Source: a bacterium (lineage in GTDB: Bacteria; Acidobacteriota; Polarisedimenticolia; Polarisedimenticolales; Polarisedimenticolaceae). Taken from it: 64,000 nt of DNA. Location: positions 248,001 to 312,000 of the forward strand of contig JAAELQ010000116.1 in NCBI GenBank assembly GCA_024226515.1. Direction: 5' to 3'. Shown here piece by piece: positions 26,984-40,641 of the stretch; position 1 is the stretch's first letter; each line of letters opens with the position of its first letter. The translations under genes were made by a program, and so were the position numbers. The notes beneath the pieces are model-generated. The model worked only from the letters and a program-made list of their open reading frames with translations, had not been told where the DNA came from and searched no databases.

Positions 26984-28711
26984 TCAGGGCTCGGTCTTGA
27001 CGATGCCCTTGCCCTGGCGCACGGTGATGCGCGAGTTCGGCGGGACGTCGGTCAAGACTTCGGTCTCGCCGCCGGGCCATGCGATCTCGATGCGCCGCGG
27101 TGATTTCTTGCCCAGTCCGAAATGCAGGCGCGGGTCGAAGCCGGACAGGTACGATCCCCCGCCCTTGCGCTGCCGGTGCCACGAGCTCTCGCCGTCGCGC
27201 ACGGTCACCCGCGCGCCGATCGCGTCGCGATTCGCGTCCGCGCCGATCAACTGCACCTGTAGGGAATTCCCGGGGTCCGGTGTCTCGTTGCGCAACAGCA
27301 GCATCCCCTCGTCGAGCGAGGTCAACAGCACGTCGACGTCACCGTCGTTGTCCGGATCGCCGAAGGCCGCTCCGCGGAACGACCGCTCGACGGCCATCCC
27401 CGCCCCGCAGGACTCGGCGGCCTCGTGGAAACGCTTGCCGTCCCGGACGAACAGGTGATTACGTTGTCGAAATCGTGTGCCCAGGTCCGCCCCGTCCACT
27501 TGTGGGTAGACGTGGCCGTTGGCGATGAACAGGTCCATGTCGCCGTCGTGGTCGAAGTCGTAGAACGCAGTGCCCCACGACAGCGCCAGGTAGGTCACGC
27601 TCAGCCCGGCCGGTCCCGAGTCGTCCACGAAGAACCGCCCCCCGAGGTTGCGGTACACCGTGTTGGTGTCATGCGCGAAGTTGGTCACGACGATGTCGAC
27701 CCAGCCGTCGCCGGTGTAGTCGCCGAAGTCGGTGCCCATCCCGGCCTGCGGTTTGCCGTCGGTGTTCAACGCCGAGAGGGTCTTCACGCCGACATCCTCG
27801 AACGTGCCGTCGCCGCGGTTGCGCCACAGCGAGTTGGCCACGCTGTCGTTGGCCACGTACAGGTCCTGGTCGCCGTCGTTGTCGTAGTCCGCGGTGACGA
27901 CGCCCAGCGCGTAGCGCGGCCTGGCGAGCCAGACCCCGGCGGCCTTCGTCGCGTCGGTGAACGTCCCGTCGCCGTCGTTGCGATACAGCACGTCCTGCAG
28001 CGGCACGCGGCCCAGCGGACCACAGTAGACCGGTAGCGACTTGTAGACGCAGCTGGCCTCCAGCGCCTCGGGAGTCCCGCGCCGCGGCGTCTTCCCGGGA
28101 CCGTCTTCCATGTACGCCGCGACGTAGAGATCGAGGTCGCCGTCGTTGTCCATGTCGAAGAACGCCGCCGAGGTCGAATACGAGTCGTGGTGCCCCACGC
28201 CGGCCTTGGTCGTGACGTCCTCGAACGTGCCGTCGCCCCGGTTGCGGTACAGCACGTCGCGCCCGAGGTTGGTGACGAAGATGTCGGGGTTGCCGTCGTT
28301 GTCGTAGTCGCCGACGGCCACGCCGTAACCCCAGCCGCGGTGACCCACACCCGCCTTGTCCGTCACGTCGACGAACTTGCCCTTGCCGTCGCCGCGGTAC
28401 AGCCGGTTGGGCTCACCCTCGCCGGGTTTGCGGTCGTGGGTCGAGCCGTTGGCGACGTACAGGTCGAGGTTGCCGTCCCCGTCGTAGTCCAGCCACGCCG
28501 CGCCGGCGCCCATCCCCTCGTGCAGCCAGCCCTTCGACCCCGGCTCGTCGCCGCACACGTTGTCGTAGCCCGCCAGCCCCGACTGTGCCGTGGCGTCGAC
28601 GAAGATGGGGCGCACCTGTGGCGCGCTCTCCTCGGCGCACGGCCCGACGAGAGCCAGCGCGGCAACGACGGCGATCCCCACCCGGGCCCAGATCGATGTG
28701 CAGCGTGTCAT
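26984..28711 (-). CDS. CRTAC1-family FG-GAP/VCBS beta-propeller protein with UnbV/ASPIC domain
   Basis: 575 residues. Signal peptide (about 8-26). About seven VCBS/FG-GAP blades occupy 45-460, each with the calcium loop D-D-N/G-D-G-D-L/P-D (WLDYDGDGNLDLYVAN, VGDYDNDGNPDIFVTN, FFDMDNDGDLDLYVAA). The C-terminal UnbV/ASPIC domain (about 490-570) reads IGARVTVRDGESS, then HFGLG and IEIAWPGGETEVL. The family is exported and calcium-stabilised. It is abundant in Acidobacteria and related phyla but has no established activity. The stop of the upstream TPR gene lies seven bases before this start, so the two are cotranscribed. Confidence 0.92.
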   Translation of the reverse strand: MTRCTSIWARVGIAVVAALALVGPCAEESAPQVRPIFVDATAQSGLAGYDNVCGDEPGSKGWLHEGMGAGAAWLDYDGDGNLDLYVANGSTHDRKPGEGEPNRLYRGDGKGKFVDVTDKAGVGHRGWGYGVAVGDYDNDGNPDIFVTNLGRDVLYRNRGDGTFEDVTTKAGVGHHDSYSTSAAFFDMDNDGDLDLYVAAYMEDGPGKTPRRGTPEALEASCVYKSLPVYCGPLGRVPLQDVLYRNDGDGTFTDATKAAGVWLARPRYALGVVTADYDNDGDQDLYVANDSVANSLWRNRGDGTFEDVGVKTLSALNTDGKPQAGMGTDFGDYTGDGWVDIVVTNFAHDTNTVYRNLGGRFFVDDSGPAGLSVTYLALSWGTAFYDFDHDGDMDLFIANGHVYPQVDGADLGTRFRQRNHLFVRDGKRFHEAAESCGAGMAVERSFRGAAFGDPDNDGDVDVLLTSLDEGMLLLRNETPDPGNSLQVQLIGADANRDAIGARVTVRDGESSWHRQRKGGGSYLSGFDPRLHFGLGKKSPRRIEIAWPGGETEVLTDVPPNSRITVRQGKGIVKTEP

Positions 28712-28718
28712 CCGTCCC

Positions 28719-29477
28719 TCAGTCGCTCGCCACCTGAGAGGTGGTCGGGCGCTCTTCCCAGATCCGCACGTGGATCGCGAACTCGCGCTCCGCCTCCTCG
28801 GGTCGCCCGAGCTGCAGCAGGACCTGTCCCATCGCGTAGTGCGCCGACTCGTGCTGCGGAACCTCCTCCAGCAACAGCGCCAGCATCTGTCCCGCGCGGG
28901 CGTACGCGCCCATCGTGATGTCGAGCGATGCCATGCGGTACAGCGCCTCGTAGGAGGCGGTGGCTTCCGCGGTCTTCGTCGGTTCGAGCTGCAGCAGTCG
29001 CTCCCACGAACGATAGGCCTCCGGGAATCTGTCGGCCTGCTTGAACGCGTCGCCCAGGTGCAGGTGCGCGTTGAAGTAGCGTGGGTCGATCTCGATCGCG
29101 CGCTCGTACCAGTCGATGGCCTCGTCGATCCGGCCGCGGCGCAGATCGACGTTGCCCAGGTTGTGCAGTGCGACGGCGTTGCGCGGCGCGAGCTCGATCA
29201 ACCGGTGGTACGTCGTCGCGGCGTCGTCGAGGCGCGACAGGTTGCTGTAGGCCAGACCGAGGTCCATCAGACTGCGCTCGTCGGCCGATGAGCGCGCCAG
29301 TTCCTCGAAGTGAACCAGCGCTTCTTCTTCGCGACCCTGCTCGTGTAACTGCAGCGCGACAGCGCGCAGGGCGACCGGATCATCGATCTCGGACGTCTCC
29401 GCGCCGTCGCCGGATGACGCGCACCCGCTCGCCGGCACCACGAAAATCAGCAGGAAGAAGGCCAGCCACCGTCGCAT
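28719..29477 (-). CDS. TPR-repeat lipoprotein, partner of CRTAC1-family gene
   Basis: 252 residues from the ATG at 29477, chosen because it starts directly with a lipoprotein signal (FFLLIFVVPASGC, cleavage before Cys near 18). Five to six TPR units follow: ALRAVALQLHEQGREEEAL, DLGLAYSNLSRLDDA, NLGNVDLRRGRIDEA, HLGDAFKQADRFPEA and AMGQVLLQLGRPEEA. It should be membrane-tethered and act as a protein-interaction platform. CRTAC1 and TPR genes often occur side by side, and the seven-base spacing here suggests joint function at the envelope. Confidence 0.85.
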   Translation of the reverse strand: MRRWLAFFLLIFVVPASGCASSGDGAETSEIDDPVALRAVALQLHEQGREEEALVHFEELARSSADERSLMDLGLAYSNLSRLDDAATTYHRLIELAPRNAVALHNLGNVDLRRGRIDEAIDWYERAIEIDPRYFNAHLHLGDAFKQADRFPEAYRSWERLLQLEPTKTAEATASYEALYRMASLDITMGAYARAGQMLALLLEEVPQHESAHYAMGQVLLQLGRPEEAEREFAIHVRIWEERPTTSQVASD

Positions 29478-29643
29478 GTCACCACCCGAAGGCCCGAAAA
29501 ACCCCGAAACGGGCCCCCTCGACCCTGCCATAGTACGCTTCTCGGGCATTTCCGGCTAAAATCTCTACGGATTCGAGCCCGAGTTCGGGGTATTTTTGTA
29601 GGACAGGTTTGTGGACAGAGTGGGGAGTCTGGGGGACAACGGG

Positions 29644-30915
29644 GTGGAGCACGTGTCTAGAATTGAAAGAGTTTCCCGCCGTCGCAGTCCACGTCCAGTG
29701 CGATCGCCCGCGCGACCCATCGCGCCGGCCGATCCGACCAACGGCGCGCCGACCGCACAACAAGCGATCGGAAGCTTCCTGCGCGCCACGCGTGAAGCGC
29801 AGCAGCTGACGCAGGAACAGGTCGCCGACCTGACCAAGGATTCGCCGTGGCAGATTTCGAGAGCCGCGGTCAGCGCGATCGAGCGCGGTCAGAATTTCCC
29901 CGGCCTCGAGGCGATGCTGGCGCTGTCGAACGTGCTCTACATCGACCCGAAGGAACTGGTCGAGAGAGCGCGCGTCGCCGCCGTCACTCCCGAGGGCAGC
30001 GAAGATCTCTCCTCCGCGGAGCTGGAAAAGAAGGCCAGCGACAGATTCTGGGAGGGCGACTACCGCTCGGCGCTCGGGATCTACAACGCGATCATCGACC
30101 GCGTGTCGCACGAGTTCGAGGACGACCCCAAGAAAATGTCGGTCTCGCTCGCGCCGCTCGAAATCCGTCGCGCGACCTGCCTGAAACGCGCAGGCGCGCT
30201 GCAGGTCGCCATCGGCACGGCCGAACGCGCGATCGCCTTGTCGATCGACGCTCCGAAGATCCAGGCCGAGGCGTACGTCGTGCTGGCCGATCTGCAGTGC
30301 CTCCGCGGCCACCTGCCGCTGGCCGGCGACGCCGCGCGTCGCGCGCGTGAGCTGTCGGTCGACTCCGACCCGCGCCTGTCGGGCTGGGCCTGGATGGTGC
30401 AGGCCCAGGTGCATTACCTGTCCGATCGGTTTGCCGAAGCCCGCGAAGCCTTCCAGGAGGCCCACGATCGCGCCCGACTCGCCGGCGACGAGCTGCACCT
30501 GACCCATATCGAAGGCGATATCGGCATGTGCTGGCTGGCCGAGGGTCGGTTGGACCAGGCCCGCGAGTGGTTCCAGCGCGCGACCAAGCATGCCAAGGTG
30601 CGCCGGCAGCCGGTGCTCGAGGCCAGCTGGCTGGTCGAGCTGGGACGGCTCGACCTCGAGCAGGGCAATCTGGCCGAGGCCGAGGCCCGGGCGGTCGAGG
30701 CGCTGAACCTCGCCGTGCCGCGCGGCCACAACCTGACGCAGTTCCGCGCCGAGTGGCTGCGGCACAACGTGGTCCTTCGCACCGAGCCGGGGCGCCGCGA
30801 TCGCGTCCGCCTGGCGCTGCTGCGCAAGCTGTACCTCAAGCTGGACCAGCACGAGGGCATCGCCGAGATTCGCGAATTCAAGCAATCGGTCTTGCGGGGC
30901 GACGCGGACGCCTGA
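29644..30915 (+). CDS. XRE-family HTH regulator with C-terminal TPR domain
   Basis: 423 residues from the GTG at 29644, chosen for GGGGGA seven bases upstream; a GTG at 29611 would add 11 residues. A disordered basic segment (to about 40) precedes a lambda-repressor HTH (about 42-105: [19 protein letters not shown] and [18 protein letters not shown]). Residues 130-415 form six or more TPR units. This HTH-plus-TPR layout is shared with RRNPP-type and similar regulators, in which the TPR binds a peptide or protein and gates DNA binding. No peptide gene is visible. Only 17 bases separate it from the EF-G gene, so the two are probably cotranscribed. Confidence 0.85.
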   Translation: MEHVSRIERVSRRRSPRPVRSPARPIAPADPTNGAPTAQQAIGSFLRATREAQQLTQEQVADLTKDSPWQISRAAVSAIERGQNFPGLEAMLALSNVLYIDPKELVERARVAAVTPEGSEDLSSAELEKKASDRFWEGDYRSALGIYNAIIDRVSHEFEDDPKKMSVSLAPLEIRRATCLKRAGALQVAIGTAERAIALSIDAPKIQAEAYVVLADLQCLRGHLPLAGDAARRARELSVDSDPRLSGWAWMVQAQVHYLSDRFAEAREAFQEAHDRARLAGDELHLTHIEGDIGMCWLAEGRLDQAREWFQRATKHAKVRRQPVLEASWLVELGRLDLEQGNLAEAEARAVEALNLAVPRGHNLTQFRAEWLRHNVVLRTEPGRRDRVRLALLRKLYLKLDQHEGIAEIREFKQSVLRGDADA

Positions 30916-30932
30916 ATAATCTCTCGTCAGAC

Positions 30933-32941
<2,009 letters not shown>

Positions 32942-32963
<22 letters not shown>

Positions 32964-34378
32964 ACGGCCGAGATCCCTTCCTGAATCGCCTTCTTGTTGA
33001 GCTCGATCAACTGCGGCCGCGACTTGCAGACGACCGGTAGCGCCGCCAGCACCGCCTCGTGCGACACCGCGCAGCCGATCTCCAGCAGCGCGCCCAGCAC
33101 GACCATGTTGGCCACCGTCGGGTCGCCCAGCCGGTCCGCGATCTCGTTGGCCGCCACGGGCACCACCTCGACGTCGTCGCGTTCGGGCGGCTGATCGACC
33201 ATCGAACTGTTGTAGAGAATCGCGCCGCCCGGGGCCACGTCGCGCGCGAAGCGCTCGATGCTGGGCTGGTTCATCGCCACCAGCACGCTCGGGTTCTGGA
33301 TCACCGGCGAGCCGATCTCTTGCATGGACAGCGTTACCGAACAGTTTGCGGTGCCGCCGCGCATCTCCGGGCCGTAGGACGGCATCCAGGAGACCTGGCG
33401 CCGCGCCAGCATGCCCGCCTGGGACAGCATCTGCCCCAGCAGCAGCACGCCCTGGCCACCGAACCCGGAGACCTTGTAGCGCGCCTCGTCGATGCTGGTC
33501 GTGTGGTCGGGCAGATCGACGTCGGATTGCTCGACCTCGGCGCCGATGATCGCCGGGATGTCGCGCTGGGCGACCTCGCGGCGTCGGCGCGGGTGCCCGA
33601 GCTCCAGCTCGTGTCCGTCGCGGTACACGCCCAGCGGGAAGGTCTTCGTCATCTCCTCCAGGTTGTAATGCGCCGCGTCGACGGGCGACATCTTCCAACT
33701 GGTGGGGCAGGGGGAGAGGATCTCGACCAGCGAGAAGCCCTTGTTGTTGACCTGATTCTCGATCGCCTTGTGCACGGCCTTGCGCGCCTTGTTGTTGTGC
33801 TTCGGGTCGCCGACGGCGACGCGTTCGAGATAGTACGGGGCGTCGAGCGTGGAGAGGAGTTCGCACACTCGGATCGGGAACCCATCGTTCTCCGCGTGAC
33901 GCCCCGTGGGGGTCGTTGTCGTCTTCATGTCCATCAGCGTGGTGGGCGCCATCTGGCCGCCCGTCATGCCGTAGATCGCATTGTTGATGAAGAAGATCGT
34001 GACGTTCTCGCCGCGGTTGGCCGCGTGCAGGATCTCGTTGCCGCCGATCGCGGCCAGGTCGCCGTCACCCTGGTAGCCGATGACGAGGCTGTCGGGATTG
34101 GCGCGCTTCAACGCGGTCGCCGCAGCAGGCGCACGACCGTGCGCGACCTGTATGTTGCCGACGTCGAAGTAGTAGTACGCGAACACCGCGCAGCCGACGG
34201 GACTGACGAACACCGTGTTGTCCTGCAGGCCGAAGTCGTCGATCGCCTCGGCGACATACTTGTGCACGACGCCGTGGCCGCAACCCGGACAGTAGTGCGT
34301 GGTCCAGGTCTGACCCGCCTTGCGTTCGAACTCCTCGTGAATGCTGGTAGGGCAGCGGTGTTTGAGCTCAATGGACAT
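32942..34378 (-). CDS. 2-oxoacid:ferredoxin oxidoreductase, fused beta (TPP) and gamma subunits
   Basis: 478 residues. The beta part (about 1-240) has CPGCGHG (Fe-S ligand and TPP region) and the TPP/Mg motif [15 protein letters not shown] with [11 protein letters not shown]. After a roughly 50-residue linker the gamma part (about 295-478) begins with [15 protein letters not shown] and contains [14 protein letters not shown], the standard POR gamma signatures. The complex oxidatively decarboxylates a 2-oxoacid (probably 2-oxoglutarate, judged from KorA-like alpha) to acyl-CoA with ferredoxin reduction, or runs in reverse. These two subunits are usually separate genes. The start overlaps the alpha-subunit stop by 11 bases. 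Confidence 0.92.
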
Positions 34379-35429
34379 GGCATTCCTCCCGCGTCCCGGC
34401 CAGAACCTCCAGGATCTCTTCGGGGCCGGGGAGCACCCCTCCCTGGCGTCCGTAGAACGACACCGGACGCTCGCCGTTGACGATGACGCGCACGTCCTGG
34501 ACCATCTGCCCGTCCGAAAGTTCGACGACCATGAAGCGCTCGGCGCGGTCGACCGCCGCTCGGATCGGTTCGGAGGGGAAGGGCCACAGCGTGACCGGCC
34601 GGATCAGCCCCGCGGCGATCCCGCGCTCGCGCGCCATGTCGACGACGGAGCGCAAGATGCGTCCGACGATGCCGTAGCCGACGAAGACCGTTGTCGCATC
34701 TTCGATACGGTACGTGCGCCACTCGGGCAGGTCCTGCGCGGCGATCGCGTACTTGGCCATCAGCTTGCGGTTGTGGTCCTCCAGGTCGTGATAGTCGAGG
34801 AAGATCGAGGCCACGAGGTTGCCGCGGGTCTCGGCGTCGCCACGGACGGCCCAGTCGTGCACCGGAGGAGTGATCGGATCGGTCGGGAACTGTACCGGCT
34901 CCATCATTTGACCGGTCGGCCCGTCCGCCAGCACGACCACGGGGTTGCGGTAGCGGTCCGCGACCTCGAACGCCTTGATCGTCAGGTCGCACATCTCCTG
35001 CGCGAACGCGGGCGCGTACACGATGTTGTGGTAGTTGCCGTGTCCGCCGCCCTTGACCATCTGGTTGTAGTCGCTCTGCTCGGGTCCCAGATTGCCCAGG
35101 CCCGGCCCGCCGCGCATGATGTCGGCGATGACGCACGGGAGCTCGGCGCCGGCGAGGTACGACATGCCCTCCTGCATCAGCGAGATGCCCGGCCCCGAAG
35201 AGCCGGTCATCGTGCGCTCTCCGGCCGCGGCGGCGCCGTAGATCATGTTGATCGCAGCCGTCTCGGATTCGGCCTGCAAGAAGGTGCCGCCGATCTCCGG
35301 GAACAGCCTGGCGGCGGTCTCCGTGATCTCACTGGCCGGTGTGATCGGATAGCCGTAGAACGATCGGCAGCCGGCGAGAATGGCTCCTTTGACGATGGCT
35401 TCGTTGCCTTTGACCAACTGGGTCCCCAT
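34368..35429 (-). CDS. korA: 2-oxoacid:ferredoxin oxidoreductase alpha subunit
   Basis: 353 residues from the ATG at 35429, favoured by GGGAG six bases upstream; the ATG at 35441 is possible. The N-terminal pyrimidine-binding domain shows [25 protein letters not shown] and [12 protein letters not shown]. The transketolase C-terminal-like domain II lies at about 230-340 ([16 protein letters not shown]). It forms the catalytic heart of the complex with the beta-gamma fusion. It sits between the ferredoxin gene (26 bases upstream) and the beta-gamma gene (overlapping). Confidence 0.92.
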   Translation of the reverse strand: MGTQLVKGNEAIVKGAILAGCRSFYGYPITPASEITETAARLFPEIGGTFLQAESETAAINMIYGAAAAGERTMTGSSGPGISLMQEGMSYLAGAELPCVIADIMRGGPGLGNLGPEQSDYNQMVKGGGHGNYHNIVYAPAFAQEMCDLTIKAFEVADRYRNPVVVLADGPTGQMMEPVQFPTDPITPPVHDWAVRGDAETRGNLVASIFLDYHDLEDHNRKLMAKYAIAAQDLPEWRTYRIEDATTVFVGYGIVGRILRSVVDMARERGIAAGLIRPVTLWPFPSEPIRAAVDRAERFMVVELSDGQMVQDVRVIVNGERPVSFYGRQGGVLPGPEEILEVLAGTREECHVH

Positions 35430-35455
35430 TTGAGCTCCCATCCGACTGCCGCCGT

Positions 35456-35689
35456 TCAAGCCACGTTGCGGTCGAGATAGACCGTCAACGCCGCCGGTTC
35501 GGGACATGCGTAAAAACAGACGCCGCAACCCGTACAACCCGTGTTCTCTAGGAACCTCGCCGGGTGGTACCCCAGCCGGTTCAGCTCGCCCGAGAGCGAC
35601 AGCGAGTGGGTCGGGCACGCGGCCACACACAGTCCACATCCCTTGCATCGATCGTCGTCGACACGGACTTGTCCGGTCCTCTTTGCCAT
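35456..35689 (-). CDS. korD: 2-oxoacid:ferredoxin oxidoreductase delta subunit (2x[4Fe-4S] ferredoxin)
   Basis: 77 residues. Two clusters are marked by [12 protein letters not shown] and [12 protein letters not shown], a classical bacterial ferredoxin fold. The start ATG at 35689 follows AGGAGA. It is the first gene of the operon and should carry electrons between the TPP catalytic unit and external ferredoxin. The 196-base gap upstream is shared with a divergent gene and must hold the promoter. Confidence 0.92.
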   Translation of the reverse strand: MAKRTGQVRVDDDRCKGCGLCVAACPTHSLSLSGELNRLGYHPARFLENTGCTGCGVCFYACPEPAALTVYLDRNVA

Positions 35690-35885
35690 GGATGTCTCCT
35701 CGGTCGGTGGAATTGCACAGCCCGTGCCAAGCGTCCTGCTGCGCTGTACCCGAAAAACCGGCCTTTTCGCGGAATTCCGGACGTCTTCTCCTGACCGACC
35801 GGCGCGCTTTGACTCTGATCGGTGGGCGTAGTCGCCCAGTGCGGTTCGGCTATCATCCGCTGCACGGAATTCGATGGAGGAAGCG

Positions 35886-36896
35886 ATGGATCGAGCGCCG
35901 CGCGTCGTGCAGTACGGTCTGGGCCCGATCGGAGTCGAGTGCGTCCGCACCCTGCTGGAGCGCGGTGAGCCGGGGACCCTCGTCGGCGCCGTGGACATCG
36001 ACCCGCAGAAGGTCGGACTGGACGTCGGACGGCTTCTGGGCCGAACCGATCCCGTCGGGGTGACGGTAACCGACGACGCGGGGGCGGTGCTGCGCGAGAC
36101 CGATCCCGACGTCGTCCTGCACACGTCGTCGTCGTTTCTCGACCGGGCCGCGGGGCAGCTCGAGGCGTGCATCCGCGCCGGGGCGCACGTGGTCTCGTCC
36201 TGCGAGGAACTGCTGTACCCGTACGACCGGCATCCCGAGATCTCGCGCAGGCTCGACGCGCTGGCCCGCGAGCACGGCGTCGGCGTTCTGGGAACCGGCG
36301 TCAACCCGGGCTACGTGATGGACTCGCTGGCGCTGATGGCGACCGGCGTGTGTCGCAGCGTGCGACACGTGAGGGCGGTCCGCGTCGTGGATGCCGCGTT
36401 GCGACGCCTGCCGCTGCTGCGCAAGGTCGGCGCGGGCCTGACCCCCGAGCAGTTCCAGGCGAAGAAGGCCGCGGGCGGGTTCGGCCACATCGGCCTCGTC
36501 GAGTCGCTGCGTCTCGTCGCGGCGGGCCTCGGCCTGACGCTCGACCGCGTGGACGAGCAGCTGCATCCGGTCCCGGCCGCGTCCGAGATCGTGACGCCGG
36601 AGGTGACCGTCGCCGCGGGAGCGGTGGCCGGGATCCACCACACCGCGGCGGGTTTCGTCGACGGCGACGAGCGCGTGAAGCTCGACCTCGAGATGTACGC
36701 CGGGGCGCCCGACCCCCACGACGCGGTCGTCGTCCTCGGCGACCCTCCGGTCGACCTCCTCATCCGCGGCGGTGTGTTCGGCGACACGGCGACCGTGGCC
36801 GTGCTGCTCAACGCGATCCCGCGCGTCGCCGAGGCGGCGCCGGGCTTACTGACGATGGCCGACATCCCGTTGCTGCGGGCTCGGGCAGGTTCCTAG
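35886..36896 (+). CDS. NAD(P)-dependent 2,4-diaminopentanoate-dehydrogenase-like oxidoreductase
   Basis: 336 residues from the ATG at 35886 (GGAGGAAG just upstream). The Rossmann motif [15 protein letters not shown] lies at the N-terminus. The middle has LHTSSSFLD and [16 protein letters not shown], and NPGYVMDSL is a family hallmark. It resembles dihydrodipicolinate reductase and, more closely, the diaminopentanoate dehydrogenase (Ord) family, which deaminates amino acids reversibly. It is the first gene of a co-directional set running to 40570. The substrate is not determined, and no other ornithine-fermentation gene (ortAB, oraSE) is visible. Confidence 0.8.
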   Translation: MDRAPRVVQYGLGPIGVECVRTLLERGEPGTLVGAVDIDPQKVGLDVGRLLGRTDPVGVTVTDDAGAVLRETDPDVVLHTSSSFLDRAAGQLEACIRAGAHVVSSCEELLYPYDRHPEISRRLDALAREHGVGVLGTGVNPGYVMDSLALMATGVCRSVRHVRAVRVVDAALRRLPLLRKVGAGLTPEQFQAKKAAGGFGHIGLVESLRLVAAGLGLTLDRVDEQLHPVPAASEIVTPEVTVAAGAVAGIHHTAAGFVDGDERVKLDLEMYAGAPDPHDAVVVLGDPPVDLLIRGGVFGDTATVAVLLNAIPRVAEAAPGLLTMADIPLLRARAGS

Positions 36897-36899
36897 GAG

Positions 36900-37526
36900 A
36901 TGGACCTCGAGTTGCTGACCGACGGGCCGGCGGACTCCGCCTCGATCGTGGTGCTGGCGCACGGCGCCGGCGCGCCGATGGACTCGCAGTTCATGAACGC
37001 GATGGCCGAGGGGCTGGCGTCGCGCGGGGTGCGCGTCGTGCGCTTCGAATTCCCGTACATGCGCGTGAGGCGCGCGCAGGGGTCGAGGAAGCCGCCCGAC
37101 CGAGCCCCCGTGTTGCGGGCCACGTGGGAGAGCGTCGTGGCCGAGCTGGGCGGTCCCGCGGACCTCGTCATCGGCGGCAAGTCGATGGGCGGCCGCATCG
37201 CGAGCATGGTCGCGGACGACCTGGGCGTGCGCGGCGTCGTCTGCCTGGGCTATCCGTTTCATCCGCCGGGCAGGCCCGATACCTTGCGCACGGCGCACCT
37301 CGAGCAGCTACGCACGCCGACGCTGATCGTGCAGGGGACGCGGGACGCGCTGGGCAGCCGCGAGGAGATCGCCGGCTACGCGCTGTCGGATTCGATCCGC
37401 GTCGAGTTTCTCGAAGACGGAGACCACTCGTTCAAGCCGCGCAAGCGGTCGGGCCACACGCCGCAGGAGCACCTGGCTTCCGCGGTCGCAACGGTGGCCG
37501 ACTTCGCGCTGGAGCCGACGTGTTAG
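36900..37526 (+). CDS. Alpha/beta hydrolase of the Tex30/KANL3 type
   Basis: 208 residues, starting three bases after the previous stop. VVLAHGAGAPMDSQFM forms the oxyanion region. The nucleophile elbow is GGKSMGGR (Ser near 98). The acid is in QGTRDALGS and the His in DGDHSFKPRKRS, so the triad is complete. This is a cytoplasmic hydrolase family with unproven substrates. Tight spacing ties it to the upstream dehydrogenase. Confidence 0.85.
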   Translation: MDLELLTDGPADSASIVVLAHGAGAPMDSQFMNAMAEGLASRGVRVVRFEFPYMRVRRAQGSRKPPDRAPVLRATWESVVAELGGPADLVIGGKSMGGRIASMVADDLGVRGVVCLGYPFHPPGRPDTLRTAHLEQLRTPTLIVQGTRDALGSREEIAGYALSDSIRVEFLEDGDHSFKPRKRSGHTPQEHLASAVATVADFALEPTC

Positions 37527-37573
37527 ACTCAGCACCCGAACCGGGCGCTTGACGGGCCGCCAAGGGGGGCGCA

Positions 37574-38686
<1,113 letters not shown>

Positions 38687-38696
38687 GGTCGGCGAG

Positions 38697-39638
38697 ATGA
38701 CGCGGCCGACGATCGACGACGTGCGCGCTGCGGCGAAGCGCATCGAGGGGCACGTCCATCGCACGCCGGTCATGACCTCGCGCACGCTGGACGACGAGCT
38801 GGGCGCAAGCGTCTTCTTCAAGTGCGAGAACTTTCAGAAAGTGGGCGCGTTCAAGGCGCGCGGCGCGTGCAACGCGGTCTTCGCGCTGGACGACGAGGCG
38901 GCCGCCCGCGGCGTCGTCACGCACTCTTCCGGCAACCACGGCGCCGCGCTGGCCTACGCCGCCTCGCGCCGCGGCGTTCGCTGCACCGTCGTCATGCCGG
39001 ACGACGCGCCGCCGATCAAGGTCGACGCCGTCCGCGGCTACGGCGCCGAGATTGTCCTGTGCAAGCGCGCCGAGCGCGAGACGACGTGCGACCGCGTCTT
39101 GAGCGAGACCGGGGCGTCGCTGATCCACCCGTACGAGAACCCGTACGTCGTGGCGGGGCAGGGGACGGCTGCGCTGGAGTTGATCGAGGAGGTCGGTGAC
39201 CTCGATCTGGTGCTCGCTCCGGTGGGGGGAGGCGGGCTGCTCTCCGGGACCGCCGTCACCGTCTCGGTGCTGTTGCCCGACGCGGTCGTACGCGGGGCCG
39301 AGCCGGAGATGGTGGACGACGCGGCCCGCTCGCTCGCCACGGGAGCCCTCCAGCCCGCGGTCAGGCCGCCGAATTCGATCTGCGACGGGCTGCTGACGGG
39401 ACTCGGCAAGCTAGCTTTCTCTTTACTGCGCGAACGTGACGTGACAGTCGTCACGGTATCCGACGACGAAGTCGTCGAGGCCGCGCGGTGGATCCTGCAA
39501 CGCATGAAGATCGTCGTCGAGCCGTCGGGCGCGACCGTCATCGCGGCGCTACGGCGCATCCCGGCCGACGTCGCCGGCAAGCGGATCGGTGCGATCTTCA
39601 GCGGGGGCAATACCGACATGGCCTGGTTGGCGCGTTGA
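38697..39638 (+). CDS. Threonine/serine dehydratase or serine racemase (PLP fold type II)
   Basis: 313 residues. PLP lysine in KVGAFKARGA (about residue 53); SSGNHGAALAYAA binds the cofactor phosphate and substrate; the glycine-rich loop is PVGGGGLLSG. The C-terminus carries SGGNTDM, the usual serine contacting the pyridine nitrogen. There is no ACT regulatory domain, so it belongs with the short catabolic/racemase group. It would deaminate Thr or Ser to the 2-oxoacid, or racemise Ser. Its stop overlaps the next start (TTGA, 39635-39638), so translation is coupled. Confidence 0.9.
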   Translation: MTRPTIDDVRAAAKRIEGHVHRTPVMTSRTLDDELGASVFFKCENFQKVGAFKARGACNAVFALDDEAAARGVVTHSSGNHGAALAYAASRRGVRCTVVMPDDAPPIKVDAVRGYGAEIVLCKRAERETTCDRVLSETGASLIHPYENPYVVAGQGTAALELIEEVGDLDLVLAPVGGGGLLSGTAVTVSVLLPDAVVRGAEPEMVDDAARSLATGALQPAVRPPNSICDGLLTGLGKLAFSLLRERDVTVVTVSDDEVVEAARWILQRMKIVVEPSGATVIAALRRIPADVAGKRIGAIFSGGNTDMAWLAR

Positions 39639-40570
39639 CGGGCGAAGGCGGCATCGTCGAAGCGGTGGGCGGGACACCGCTCGTGGAGTTGCGCCGCATC
39701 GTTCCGGGGAATAGCGCGCGCGTGCTCGTCAAGCTCGAGAGCCACAACCCGACCGGCAGCATGAAGGACCGCATGGCGCTCTCCGTCGTCGACGGAGCGC
39801 TGAAGTCGGGGCGATTGACCGCGAACGGGACGCTCGTCGAGTACACGGGCGGCAGCACCGGGACCTCGCTCGCGTTCGTGTGCGCGGCTCGCGGGATCGC
39901 CGTCAAGGTCGTCTCGTCCGACGCGTTCAGCAAGGAGAAGCGCGATCACATGCGCGCGCTCGGCGCCGAGGTCATCGAGATCCCCAGTGAAGGCGGCGGG
40001 ACCACCCGGGAATTGATCCAGGAGATGATCGCGCGCGCTGCGAAGCTCAGCGAGAAGCCGGGGGCGTTCTTCGCGGATCAGTTCAACAACCCGGACGCGG
40101 CCGCCGGCTACGCGCCGCTGGCCGAGGAGTTGTGGGCGCAATCGGGCGAACAGGTCGATGCGTTCGTCCAGTCCGTCGGTACGGCACAGTGCATCACCGG
40201 CGTGTCGAACGCGCTCCGCGCCAGGAGCGCCGAGATCCGCATCGTCGCCGTCGAGCCCGCCGAGTCGAGCGTCCTCTCCGGCGGCGAGTCGGGCGCCCAC
40301 AAGATCGAGGGTGTCGGTCCGGGTTTCGTCCCCCCGATGTGGAGACCGGATCTCGCCGGCGAGGTCCTGCAGGTCTCCACGGACGAGGCGAAGGAGATGA
40401 CCCGACGCCTCGCGCGTGAGGAGGCGCTGTTCGCGGGCACGTCCTCCGGAGCGAACGTGGTGGCCGCGCTGCGCGTCGCCGAGCGGCTGGGGCCGAACAG
40501 AACCGTCGCGACGCTGCTCTGCGACTCGGGCCTCAAGTACCTCTCGACCGATCTGTATTCGAGCGGTTGA
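39635..40570 (+). CDS. Cysteine-synthase-family PLP enzyme
   Basis: 311 residues from a TTG overlapping the upstream stop by TGA sharing; the conserved GGTPLVEL starts at residue 13, as expected for the family. The PLP lysine is in NPTGSMKDRM. The substrate loop is TGGSTGTSLA rather than the usual TSGNTG, so the substrate may differ from O-acetylserine. SVGTAQCITGVSNAL is the phosphate loop region. The reaction is a beta-replacement on a serine derivative. Two fold-type-II PLP enzymes in one coupled pair is unusual for plain cysteine biosynthesis. Confidence 0.88.
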   Translation: MTGEGGIVEAVGGTPLVELRRIVPGNSARVLVKLESHNPTGSMKDRMALSVVDGALKSGRLTANGTLVEYTGGSTGTSLAFVCAARGIAVKVVSSDAFSKEKRDHMRALGAEVIEIPSEGGGTTRELIQEMIARAAKLSEKPGAFFADQFNNPDAAAGYAPLAEELWAQSGEQVDAFVQSVGTAQCITGVSNALRARSAEIRIVAVEPAESSVLSGGESGAHKIEGVGPGFVPPMWRPDLAGEVLQVSTDEAKEMTRRLAREEALFAGTSSGANVVAALRVAERLGPNRTVATLLCDSGLKYLSTDLYSSG

Positions 40571-40641
40571 TCGAAAGCGTCCCGGGTCTGTCCGTAATCG
40601 CCCGCACCTCCCCACCGTAATAGAGACAGGTGGGAGGCGAT